From positions 45,430 through 109,429 of the forward strand of contig CAMYMU010000047.1 of the NCBI GenBank assembly GCA_947259575.1: a stretch of DNA of 64,000 nt, in the 5' to 3' direction. Positions 1-8,086 of the stretch are shown here, piece after piece. A program made the translations under genes and the position numbers. Source of the stretch: an uncultured Ectothiorhodospiraceae bacterium (GTDB lineage: Bacteria; Pseudomonadota; Gammaproteobacteria; UBA6429; Thiohalophilaceae). A model generated the notes under the pieces. It was not told the DNA's origin. It worked only from the letters and a program-made list of their open reading frames with translations, and did not search any database. How positions within the stretch are numbered: position 1 is the stretch's first letter; each line of letters begins with the position of its first letter.

Positions 1-279
1 ATTCCGGCCCTGGGCACCATCTTAACCGAATAGTTATCTGATTTTATTTGAACCGAAGATTAGACCGGCACGGTACTGATATGATCTGGTTCGCACTGGC
101 TTGAACGGCTACGCCGTTCCCCCAGCATTCTCTACGCTGCGCTCCGGTCCCCTGGTTTGAACGCTGTGCGTTCGTCCAGGATTTCCTACGCTTTGCTACG
201 GTCCCCTGGTTTGAACGCTGTGCGTTCGTCCAGGATTTCCTACGCTTTGCTACGGTTATTCCGGCCCTGGGCACCATCT
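1..279. repeat. 22-bp direct repeats flanking the tandem array
   Basis: The 22-bp string starting 'attccggccctgggcaccat' occurs at 1-22 and again at 258-279, bracketing the 54-bp tandem array. The right copy ends five bases before the dbpA stop codon. The bracketing suggests either a duplication or the edge of a longer repeat family that continues left of the window; which one cannot be told from here. Confidence 0.8.
97..254. repeat. Tandem 54-bp repeat, two exact copies plus one diverged copy
   Basis: Two copies of a 54-bp unit lie head to tail at 147-200 and 201-254 and read identically. A diverged copy at about 97-146 keeps the same pattern (a 'ttgaacg...cgttc' arm, then 'ctacgct...gct.cg'). 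Each unit holds a short inverted repeat around 'gaacgctgtgcgttc', so the array could fold into successive hairpins. The six-frame translation of this stretch is only a repeated peptide, so I do not call a gene. It sits just downstream of dbpA. Confidence 0.85.
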
Positions 280-283
280 CTTT

Positions 284-1666
284 TTAACGTAGCTTACGTA
301 CCCGGAATTTCCGACCCTTAATCTTACCTTCTGTCAAAATCTTCAAGGCCTGTTTGGCGATAGGGCGTTCCACGGCCACATAGGCAATATTATCAAACAG
401 ATCAATTTTCCCAATCTGCTTGCCAGGTAAGTTTGTATTTTTTGTGAGTGCACCCAGGATATCACCAGCACGTATTTTATCTTTACGTCCCGCATTGATA
501 CATAAGGTAACCATCGGAGGGCTAAGCCTGAAGTTCTCGCGTGGCTTTAGCGATGTTAGTTTTTCGATATTCACTGACGTTTTCAAGTACTCTTCGATCT
601 TTGTTACTTTAGGTGCCTCTGAAGGCATAAACAAACTGAGCGCAAGCCCTTCATTGCCTGCACGACCGGTACGGCCGATACGATGAATATATACCTCAGG
701 GTCAGGTGAAAGCTCAAAGTTGATAACGGCTTGTAAGTCTTTAATATCCAGTCCACGCGCAGCTACATCGGTTGCAATTAGAATGGAACTACTTTTGTTT
801 GAAAACTGCACCAGCACTTGATCGCGCTCGCGTTGTTCAAGATCGCCATGTAGCGCTAGGACATGGAAGCCTTGCTGCCATAGTTCTTCGGCGAGCTCTT
901 TACATTGTTGTTTACGGTTACAAAATATAACGCTGGATTCAGGTCGATAGTGTTTTAAAGCGGTAACGAGTGTTTTGGTTCGTTCACCTTTTTGGATTTC
1001 GTAGAAAACCTGTTTGATTTTTTTATTTTCATGTGATGCCTCTACTCGCACATCAACTGGATCTTTTTGAATCGTATCGCTTATATATTTTATTTCATCG
1101 GGGTAGGTGGCCGAGAATAACAAGGTTTGTCGCTTGCTAGGCGTCATATCTATTATTTGCATGATGTCCTCACTAAACCCCATGTCCAGCATGCGATCGG
1201 CCTCATCAAGCACTAACATTGTTAAGCTGTTTGTTTTTAACGAGCCCTTCTGTAAATGCTGAAGAATGCGACCTGGCGTACCGACTACAATGTGTGGCTG
1301 ATGTTCTAACGAGGCATACTGCGGCGCAGTGGGGACACCGCCGCAGAGAGTAAGAATTTTCGTGTTGGGAATAGCGCGCGCCAGGCGACGCAGTTCCTTG
1401 CTAACCTGATCAGCTAACTCTCGAGTCGGACAAAGCACCAGAGCCTGCATTTTATATTCTTGCGGTTCAAGATTGTGCAAAATGCCAATACCAAAAGCAG
1501 CCGTTTTACCACTGCCTGTTTTTGCCTGAGCCAACAAATCTTTGCCTTTTAAAATCGCAGGTAGACTTTGTGCCTGAATAGGTGTCATCACCTTGTAATC
1601 CAGTGATTCTATATTGACGAGAAATTCCGGTGATAAGGGCAGGGTAGAGAAGGCTGTGGTTGTCAC
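284..1666 (-). CDS. dbpA: ATP-dependent RNA helicase DbpA (DEAD box)
   Basis: This 460-residue DEAD-box helicase should unwind rRNA helices during large-subunit assembly, the known role of the DbpA family. AKTGSGKT (48-55) is the Walker A motif, LDEAD (153-157) motif II and SAT (185-187) motif III; HRIGRTGR lies near residue 330. The last ~85 residues match the DbpA-specific RNA-binding domain, which separates it from RhlE, RhlB and SrmB. The start is a GTG at 1664-1666; no ATG is available before an in-frame stop upstream, and the N-terminus (TAFSTL) matches E. coli DbpA. There is no clear Shine-Dalgarno sequence. It stands alone on its strand next to a repeat cluster. Confidence 0.93.
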   Translation of the reverse strand: MTTTAFSTLPLSPEFLVNIESLDYKVMTPIQAQSLPAILKGKDLLAQAKTGSGKTAAFGIGILHNLEPQEYKMQALVLCPTRELADQVSKELRRLARAIPNTKILTLCGGVPTAPQYASLEHQPHIVVGTPGRILQHLQKGSLKTNSLTMLVLDEADRMLDMGFSEDIMQIIDMTPSKRQTLLFSATYPDEIKYISDTIQKDPVDVRVEASHENKKIKQVFYEIQKGERTKTLVTALKHYRPESSVIFCNRKQQCKELAEELWQQGFHVLALHGDLEQRERDQVLVQFSNKSSSILIATDVAARGLDIKDLQAVINFELSPDPEVYIHRIGRTGRAGNEGLALSLFMPSEAPKVTKIEEYLKTSVNIEKLTSLKPRENFRLSPPMVTLCINAGRKDKIRAGDILGALTKNTNLPGKQIGKIDLFDNIAYVAVERPIAKQALKILTEGKIKGRKFRVRKLR

Positions 1667-2071
1667 GTGATTATCTATGTCGTTGGCAGAAAAGCTAACG
1701 CATGATAGCAGATCGGCACTCTAGACGGTTCGCTAATTGCCGTCGCGATAAATGTTCCGGTTTTAGCATAGAAATCGATAACTTGTTGTTTTTATGTCTT
1801 ATTTGAGTCAATCTTCGAATAGGCAGTGCTACCCAGAATTAGCAGCAAATTTTGACCTTCTGTCATGCTGAATCCACCGGAAGTCCAAGTCTTTGTTGCT
1901 TTTTCTATTAATATCAACAATATATATAGTTACACCAAGTTAAGTATTTTGCTGTATAATTGACCAGTCGAAAATATTCAATTTAATCAAATTGTTATTA
2001 ACGATAAATGAGGCAAATGCAGTATTATTGGCATGACATATTATTAAAGTTAGCAAACTGGTTACCAACAC
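1667..2071. other. 405-bp intergenic region, no gene seen
   Basis: This is the divergent gap between dbpA and the ExeA-like ATPase. It is AT-rich towards the right. A 'tataat' at 1955-1960 could be a -10 box for the rightward gene, but no good -35 is placed 16-18 bp upstream, so I treat it as weak. No tRNA, hairpin terminator or coding stretch was recognised. Confidence 0.5.
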
Positions 2072-3316
2072 GTGTATTACGACTTTTTCAATCTAAAAGA
2101 GCATCCTTTTCGTTTAACCTGCGAGACGAAGTTCTTTTATCTCAGCCCTGAGCATACACACGCGAATGCGATGATGGAGTTTGCTCTAATTAAACGTCAG
2201 GGACTGATGCTGCTAACGGGTGAAGTCGGCACAGGCAAAACAATGTTAGTGCAGCACTTTCTGTCACGCATTGATGAAAACGCTCATAAGGTTGTTAAGC
2301 TAAACCAAACACAACTCTCCGAGCTTGAATTGTTTCAAATGATTTTTCTTGAACTGGTTGATGATGACACTCAGCCAGAAGTAAGAATTACACCACTATT
2401 CAAACAGGTTGTTGAAAGAATAGAAAAGCTACGTGAAGAAAAGAAACATACCATTATCGTTATTGATGAGGCTCAGAATCTTGAAATCGAAAATCTGGTT
2501 CGCTTGTTCGAGTTGTCACAAAAACGCATCGATAACGAGAAGATCTGTACCATCTATTTGGTAGGACAGAACAAACTACGTGACACCTTGGAAGACCCGT
2601 CAGTAAGAGAATTTATCTCCACTATCAATACCAAATATCACTTGAGCTCTTTAGTATTGGAAGATATTCGCAAGTATATCTATCATCGACTGGCTGTAGC
2701 AGGGGGCCATAAAAGTGTTCACTTTGAGAATGATATTTTTCCGATTATAGAAACATATACTGGCGGACGACCAAGGCTTATAAATGTTTTAGTTGATCAT
2801 GTCCTGACCTATTCATACCTGGAAGATATTAACAAAATTACTTCACGTGTTGTTGATGATGCTATTGCGGATCTGCAGTGGGTGCCATTTGGCGTTCAGT
2901 ACGCCGAAGAAGTGCGGCCAAAAAACAAAAAGACGTTCGAAGAAGAACGCCGCTCATCGTATAAATTAATTATTCGCTCGGAAGATAAAATCACGAGCGA
3001 ATATTACATACGCAAAAAACGCATAACAATAGGGCGCCACAGTGAGAATGATCTGCGCATCGATGATACGCTTATAAGTCGACAGCATGCTCAAATTATT
3101 CAACAAGGCCGCACAGTCTATTTGCGTGATTTGAATAGCACTAATGGGTGCTTTATTAATGGGTCGCGAGTCGATATTGCTCCTTTAGAAATTGGCACCG
3201 AAATAAAGATTGGCGGCTGCCAGTTAACCTTTACACGCAGTACCAAAAATACACCTTCGAAAAATACGAGAAGCAGTGAAAATGTACTCGAGTTTGCTAA
3301 AACACATCACTCCTAG
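2072..3316 (+). CDS. ExeA/GspA-like AAA ATPase with C-terminal FHA domain
   Basis: The first ~270 residues are an ExeA-type ATPase: the opening MYYDFFNLKEHPF is the family signature, GEVGTGKT (50-57) is Walker A and TIIVIDEAQ (127-135) Walker B. Residues ~298-395 form a forkhead-associated (FHA) domain with IGRH, SRQHA and LNSTNG, which binds phosphothreonine in known members. In Aeromonas, ExeA helps assemble the type II secretion secretin and ends in a peptidoglycan-binding domain; here FHA replaces it. No secretion genes are nearby, so the job is open: a phosphorylation-responsive ATPase is the inference. The start is GTG; an in-frame TAG at 2051-2053 rules out a longer form. No clear ribosome binding site. 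Confidence 0.85.
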   Translation: MYYDFFNLKEHPFRLTCETKFFYLSPEHTHANAMMEFALIKRQGLMLLTGEVGTGKTMLVQHFLSRIDENAHKVVKLNQTQLSELELFQMIFLELVDDDTQPEVRITPLFKQVVERIEKLREEKKHTIIVIDEAQNLEIENLVRLFELSQKRIDNEKICTIYLVGQNKLRDTLEDPSVREFISTINTKYHLSSLVLEDIRKYIYHRLAVAGGHKSVHFENDIFPIIETYTGGRPRLINVLVDHVLTYSYLEDINKITSRVVDDAIADLQWVPFGVQYAEEVRPKNKKTFEEERRSSYKLIIRSEDKITSEYYIRKKRITIGRHSENDLRIDDTLISRQHAQIIQQGRTVYLRDLNSTNGCFINGSRVDIAPLEIGTEIKIGGCQLTFTRSTKNTPSKNTRSSENVLEFAKTHHS

Positions 3317-3344
3317 CAGAAATTAAACCGGAAAAAGAATTTAT

Positions 3345-3770
3345 ATGATTGTTTTTGATCTTGTATGCGAATTTGACCACGAATTTGAAGGCTGGTTTAA
3401 AAATGCCAGCGATTTTGAATCACAACAAACTACCGGCTTGTTAACCTGTCCTATGTGCGGGACAGACAATGTTATAAAAGTACCGAGTGTTAGCCACATT
3501 AATTTCGGTAAAAAAGAAAAACAGCTCGCTGAGTTAATTGAAATTCAACAAAACGCTGAGACACTCTCTAATAAAATAACTGAATATGTCACCAATAACT
3601 TTGAAGATGTTGGGGAAGAGTTTGCTGAAGTGTCTAAAAAAATGCATTATGGCGAAGAAGACGAACGCAACATCTTTGGTTCAGCTACACTTGAAGATGC
3701 GCTTGAATTGCATGAAGAGGGCATTGATGTTATCCCGCTGCCGTCAACCAAAAAAGATAAACTGAATTAG
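3345..3770 (+). CDS. DUF1178 family protein
   Basis: A 141-residue protein with the DUF1178 opening MIVFDLVCEF..HEFEGWF and a CPMCG pair (C35, C38) that looks like half of a zinc knuckle, with another cysteine at position 8. The family is common in proteobacteria and has no settled function. The gene follows the ExeA-FHA gene by 28 bp and precedes endonuclease V by only 5 bp, so the three are probably co-transcribed. The C-terminal half is acidic and predicted helical. Family assignment is firm; function unknown. Confidence 0.88.
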   Translation: MIVFDLVCEFDHEFEGWFKNASDFESQQTTGLLTCPMCGTDNVIKVPSVSHINFGKKEKQLAELIEIQQNAETLSNKITEYVTNNFEDVGEEFAEVSKKMHYGEEDERNIFGSATLEDALELHEEGIDVIPLPSTKKDKLN

Positions 3771-3775
3771 GTTGA

Positions 3776-4450
3776 ATGCAACTCAAGCTTGATAACCCGC
3801 ACCCCTGGGATCTATCAATACAACAAGCAAAAGTGTTACAGGTAGAGCTTGCCTCAAAAGTCATCATAAAAGATAAATTACCTGATGACATTCAGTATGT
3901 CGCGGGAATTGATGTCGGGTTTGAAAATAACGGTAAAATCACCCGTGCCGCAGTCGTTATTATTGATTTTAAAACACTCGAACATATCGATAGTTCGCTT
4001 GTTCGTATAAAGACAACCTTTCCCTATGTACCTGGTTATTTATCATTTCGAGAATTACCTGCAGTACTAAAAGCATTCGAAAATATATCTATTGAGCCTG
4101 ATATCGTGCTTTGTGATGGACAAGGTATTGCTCATCCACGTCGACTTGGCATAGCTTCGCATTTAGGTGTGTTAACAGGTCTACCTACGATTGGCGTCGC
4201 AAAGTCACGATTAATCGGTACTTTTAAAGAACCCAGTGACCGTAAAGGTAATAAAAGCTTGCTTTATGATGGTAAAGATAAGATTGGTTATGTTCTACGT
4301 ACACGCGATAATGTTAAACCACTTTATATATCACCAGGGCACAAGATTTCCCTGCTAACTGCATGTGACATTGTATTGAAGTGTACAACCAAGTATCGGT
4401 TACCTGAGACGACACGCTGGGCACACCATATTGCGTCTGAGACTAAATAA
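3776..4450 (+). CDS. nfi: Endonuclease V (deoxyinosine 3'-endonuclease)
   Basis: Endonuclease V nicks DNA one phosphodiester 3' to deoxyinosine and starts repair of deaminated adenine. The 224-residue protein carries the expected metal ligands: D46 in AGIDVGF, E93 in FRELP and D114 in LCDGQGIAHPRRLG, matching D43/E89/D110 of the Thermotoga enzyme. The wedge strand PYVPGYLSFRE is present. Full family length. The ATG starts 5 bp after the DUF1178 stop, indicating translational coupling. Cytoplasmic, no signal sequence. Confidence 0.95.
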   Translation: MQLKLDNPHPWDLSIQQAKVLQVELASKVIIKDKLPDDIQYVAGIDVGFENNGKITRAAVVIIDFKTLEHIDSSLVRIKTTFPYVPGYLSFRELPAVLKAFENISIEPDIVLCDGQGIAHPRRLGIASHLGVLTGLPTIGVAKSRLIGTFKEPSDRKGNKSLLYDGKDKIGYVLRTRDNVKPLYISPGHKISLLTACDIVLKCTTKYRLPETTRWAHHIASETK

Positions 4451-4876
4451 AGAAGTTTAAGAGGCTGCAGGAGCGATCTGAACTGACATATGCAAAATCA
4501 TCTAGAAATATTTTCACCAAAATATCAGTATGTTGCAGTATATTCATAACTAATGCGTCATAAATAGAAGCCATCCGTATTATGTAGCAATTCCTTGCGA
4601 TTCGTGACTCTGGCGCTGACGAAGACATGCTGCGAGGTAATATGTTAGCGGCGGTTGTTTGCAACAGAGATTATGAAGAGCTTTCTCAGTTGGTCGATCA
4701 GGAAAGGATTTATTTTACGGAGTAGGACTATGCGCAAGGTATTCTTGAGGCAATAGATTATTATGATTTTTTTCACGCCGGCACAGCAACGCAAGCGTGA
4801 GGCGTGATAAAATACTTATCAGCTAATTGGTCAGGTATATGATTAAGAAAAAAGTATAAATAATTGAGCAGAGGTT
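4451..4876 (+). other. 426-bp gap with a possible gene remnant
   Basis: No intact gene is seen. In one plus frame, 4564-4725 reads I-E-A-I-R-I-M, a TAG at 4585-4587, then 45 uninterrupted codons starting QFLAIRDSGADEDMLRGN and ending at a TAG at 4723-4725. The amphipathic, protein-like composition suggests a decayed gene, but I could not name a family. A hairpin-like stretch lies at 4774-4806 (arms cacgcc / ggcgtg with an inner acgc / gcgt); it lacks a T-tract, so it is not an obvious terminator and may be a short repetitive palindrome. Confidence 0.35.
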
Positions 4877-6640
4877 ATGGAAACTCAAGTCATGTCAAAA
4901 AAAATAGATTACCCGAAAGGCGTAGTATTTAACGCTTATCCTGACAGTATTGGTCAGAATCTGGCTGATATAGTCTCTATGCTAAAGAGACCGGAATTCG
5001 AAGATGTTTTTTCTTTGTTCTACATCCTGCCTACCATTTTTAATAGTGATCTGGATCGCGGTTTTTCTATCATAGATTATGATCTCAATAGCGAGCTTGT
5101 GTCCCGGGAGGATCTGGAGCAACTGCATGAGCTTAATGTGATGTTTAAGTTTGATCTCGTGTTGAACCACCTGTCTGTGGGTTCTCCCCAGTTTCAGGAT
5201 CTATTGAAGCGTGGGGACAAATCTAAATATAAGGACTTCTTTATTAATTGGAATGAATTTTGGGGTCCGCATGGAGAGTTGAGCTCTGATGGTCATGTGA
5301 TACCATTTGACGAACATCTAGATAAACTTTTTATGCGAAAACCCGGACTGCCGATATTGAAAGTACGCTTTCCGGATGGGACAGACAGGCCTTATTGGAA
5401 TACATTTTATCAGGAAGTTATATACCATGAGGTTACTGCCCATGATCTCCTACATTCATTAGGCATCGAAGAACTGACCCACGATGATGCAGAACACATT
5501 TCAGCAATTTTGAATGATATATTAAATGCGAAGCGGGATCTGAGCGAGATAGATCTGGGTGATTTTTCCCATCACAAGGATGATATTGTTACCCTTGTTG
5601 AGCAGAATCGTAGATACCTTGGGCAAATGGATTTAAACGCTCAATCACAAGAGGTCTGGGATTTTTACGATGAAACGTTAAAGAAGCTGCGTGATCATGG
5701 TGGTAAGCTCGTCAGGCTTGATGCCTTTGCCTATTTACATAAGGAACCGGGTGAGGCCAATTTTTTCAATAAACCTGGCACCTGGGAGTATCTGGATAGA
5801 CTCAAACAGATAGCCAATGAGTATGATTTGATTCTTCTACCTGAAATACATTCTGAGTATGGTAATGGGCTGCATGAGGAAGTGGCTGCCAAAGGATTTC
5901 CTATCTACGATTTCTTCTTTCCCGGCCTGGTTATTCATGCTCTGGAACGAGGTACAAACCGACATCTTCTAAAATGGATTGGCGAGATACTGGAAAAGAA
6001 GATCAAGACAATTAACATGCTTGGCTGTCACGATGGTATCCCTGTGCTTGATCTACGAGGTAAGGATGATACCGGTAAGTCACGTGAAGGACTAATAATT
6101 GAAGAAGAAATTGACGCACTCGTCGATGAGATAATGGACAGGGGGGGTAGAGTTAAAAACCTGTATGGCCCGGATGGCAAGAAAATATCGTATTACCAGG
6201 TAAATGCGACCTTCTTTAGCGCACTGGGTGAAGACGAACGAAAGTTACGCCTTGCTCGGGCAATTCAAATGTTTATGCCGGGGATACCTCAAGTATGGTA
6301 TCTGGATCTGTTTGCCGGCAAAAACGATTACGCAGCGGCGGACAAAGGTGGACCGGCCGGGCACAAGGAAATCAATCGTACCACGTTGACCAATAGTGAT
6401 ATTGAACAAGGGCTTTCTCGAATTATTGTGCGAGACCAGCTGGAGCTTATTAGGCTACGCAACAAATCCCCCGCATTTGATGGTGAATTGGAGATCCACG
6501 ATTCTGATGAGCATATCTTGGAACTAAGCTGGAGAAACAATGGTTGTGTGGCGACACTCTCTGCCGACTTGAAAGGGTACGGCTTTAGCGTTACCCATGA
6601 GGGTGAAGGATATGTTGAGTTTGTTACATTGTATCGATGA
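4877..6640 (+). CDS. GH13 subfamily 18 sugar phosphorylase (sucrose / glucosylglycerate phosphorylase type)
   Basis: A 587-residue alpha-amylase-fold enzyme that should cleave a glucoside with phosphate to give glucose 1-phosphate. Conserved GH13 regions are visible: D93..N97-H98 (region I), nucleophile D282 in VRLDAFAYLH, acid/base E323 in LLPEIHSEY, and H385-D386 in GCHDGIPVLD. This pattern is that of GH13_18, which includes sucrose phosphorylase (~490-500 residues), sucrose-6-phosphate phosphorylase, glucosylglycerol phosphorylase and the longer glucosylglycerate phosphorylase (E. coli YcjM, ~560). The length favours the YcjM-like side, but the acceptor cannot be decided by eye. It is followed 44 bp later by a HAD phosphatase, suggesting turnover of a glucosylated compatible solute. 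Confidence 0.85.
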   Translation: METQVMSKKIDYPKGVVFNAYPDSIGQNLADIVSMLKRPEFEDVFSLFYILPTIFNSDLDRGFSIIDYDLNSELVSREDLEQLHELNVMFKFDLVLNHLSVGSPQFQDLLKRGDKSKYKDFFINWNEFWGPHGELSSDGHVIPFDEHLDKLFMRKPGLPILKVRFPDGTDRPYWNTFYQEVIYHEVTAHDLLHSLGIEELTHDDAEHISAILNDILNAKRDLSEIDLGDFSHHKDDIVTLVEQNRRYLGQMDLNAQSQEVWDFYDETLKKLRDHGGKLVRLDAFAYLHKEPGEANFFNKPGTWEYLDRLKQIANEYDLILLPEIHSEYGNGLHEEVAAKGFPIYDFFFPGLVIHALERGTNRHLLKWIGEILEKKIKTINMLGCHDGIPVLDLRGKDDTGKSREGLIIEEEIDALVDEIMDRGGRVKNLYGPDGKKISYYQVNATFFSALGEDERKLRLARAIQMFMPGIPQVWYLDLFAGKNDYAAADKGGPAGHKEINRTTLTNSDIEQGLSRIIVRDQLELIRLRNKSPAFDGELEIHDSDEHILELSWRNNGCVATLSADLKGYGFSVTHEGEGYVEFVTLYR

Positions 6641-6684
6641 TGGACAATTCAGCGCTGATGATGACTTTCCCAAGGAGTTAATTA

Positions 6685-7491
6685 ATGAAAATACTTGCTA
6701 CAGATTTGGACAGAACTCTGTTGCCGAATGGCAGTTGGGAGAGTGATAGGGAAGCGATCAGTCTGTTTAATAACCTGACAGAAAAACACGACGTGCTCGT
6801 TGTTTATGTAACAGGACGCAATCTGGCCCTTACCGAGAATGCGATAAAAGAATTTGGGGTCCGACACCCGAATATTCTCTGCGGTGACGTCGGCACTTCG
6901 ATTAGAAAATATGAGAATGGTGAGTGGCAGTTTGATGATGGTTGGGTTAATCATGTCAAGAAGGAGAGTCCACGGTGGGATGCCATGGCGATAAGAGATG
7001 CCGTTGTCGGGATTGATGGTATGCGGGAACAGGAAAGTGAACATCAAAACCAGTTCAAGCAAAGTTATTATGTTGAACATGAAAAAAATGTACAGGTGTT
7101 AAAAAGAGTTGATGAACGGGTAAAGGGAAAGTTTGATGAAGTCATCGTATACAGTTTTGATTCACAGGATGGCAAAGGGCTTCTTGATTTTTTGCCTGCT
7201 AGTGCGACAAAACAAACAGCCTTGGAGTTTGTGGTTGAAGAGTTCGGTGCTGCGAAAGAGGATGTTGTATTTTGCGGAGACAGCGGGAACGATATATTTC
7301 CTCTGACAGCAGGTTTCTGCGGTGTACTTGTAAAGAATGCCGATGACCAATTGGTAGATAATGTAAAAAAGGCAATGAATCATAATCCTGAATTGCAAGT
7401 ATATTTCGCAAAAGGGGATTTCAAGGGTTTGAATGGATATTATACTAGCGGTGTAATTGAAGGGGCATATCATTATGGGGTGTTTGATTAG
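6685..7491 (+). CDS. HAD-IIB sugar-phosphate phosphatase (sucrose-phosphatase-like)
   Basis: A 268-residue HAD hydrolase with D7-x-D9 (nucleophile and acid) in ATDLDRT, T43 in YVTGRN, and the C-terminal metal motif CGDSGND around residues 194-200. The layout matches the HAD-IIB group of sucrose-6-phosphate phosphatase and mannosyl- or glucosyl-3-phosphoglycerate phosphatase. A good ribosome binding site (aaggagtt) precedes the ATG. The pairing with a GH13_18 phosphorylase implies both act on one glucoside: this enzyme would dephosphorylate the biosynthetic intermediate and the phosphorylase would recover glucose 1-phosphate. The glycosyltransferase step is not in the window. Exact substrate unknown. 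Confidence 0.8.
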   Translation: MKILATDLDRTLLPNGSWESDREAISLFNNLTEKHDVLVVYVTGRNLALTENAIKEFGVRHPNILCGDVGTSIRKYENGEWQFDDGWVNHVKKESPRWDAMAIRDAVVGIDGMREQESEHQNQFKQSYYVEHEKNVQVLKRVDERVKGKFDEVIVYSFDSQDGKGLLDFLPASATKQTALEFVVEEFGAAKEDVVFCGDSGNDIFPLTAGFCGVLVKNADDQLVDNVKKAMNHNPELQVYFAKGDFKGLNGYYTSGVIEGAYHYGVFD

Positions 7492-7657
7492 ATCAGCAGG
7501 CATCCTTTTCACCTGGTAAACCGGTACTAGAATGCAATACATGAGTTAATGGTTCGTATCCACAAGGTTATAAATGCGACTTATACTATTTAACATAATA
7601 TATATTATGCGCATATCCGTTATTACAACTTTGCACAAATGTCACAATAATGTCTTC

Positions 7658-8086
7658 TTAAGGACGCCAATATTTATAGCCCTGCATTTGAAGGCGGATC
7701 ACTTCAGGAGCGCCAGCAGGAACAAACTCGACCTCCAACGGAAATTCGTCTTCTTTAAGATTCCAGGCTCTCATACTGATCCGGCATGCTTTGAAAACAA
7801 CGCCCCGATTAGCCAATTTAGTTAAAAGCTGTGATGTTTCTTTGTTGTTTGCTAACAAGGCTTGAATCCCATTTTCATAGGCAACAACTTCTATTTTTAA
7901 CTTCTTTTCACCGATATCGTTTAACACCTTATCAATTTGAAGAAAGGCACGTCGATGACCGTAGTTGTCACCAGTACGTGTTAACTGCATAACAAACGGA
8001 ACAGGATTATCTTCAGCCGCTATAAGTAAACCAGACGTAGATAAAATAATTGTCAGTGCGAGTAGTGTAAAAAGTTTAAGTTTCAT
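7658..8086 (-). CDS. Exported DsrE/DsrF-like protein
   Basis: A 142-residue protein with an N-terminal signal peptide (hydrophobic 4-22, then IAAEDN) followed by a DsrE/F-like alpha/beta fold: VMQLTR near 32, VVAYENGIQALL near 67 and the strand GVVFKACRISM. Its single cysteine, C101, sits where sulfur-carrier members of the family hold their active cysteine. Cytoplasmic DsrE relays persulfide; this one is periplasmic. It is the last gene of the persulfide dioxygenase-MFS operon, and its ATG overlaps the MFS stop by 4 bp. Inference: a periplasmic sulfane-sulfur binding partner of the cassette. Confidence 0.8.
   Translation of the reverse strand: MKLKLFTLLALTIILSTSGLLIAAEDNPVPFVMQLTRTGDNYGHRRAFLQIDKVLNDIGEKKLKIEVVAYENGIQALLANNKETSQLLTKLANRGVVFKACRISMRAWNLKEDEFPLEVEFVPAGAPEVIRLQMQGYKYWRP

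Noticed and set aside
44..277. Minus-strand reading frame of 77 codons at the left edge
   Set aside because: It translates the tandem repeat into a repeated peptide; no ribosome binding site or family. Treated as repeat DNA.
7492..7573. tRNA-like ggttcgtatcc string after the HAD gene
   Set aside because: It resembles a T-arm only; no acceptor, D or anticodon arms can be formed around it.
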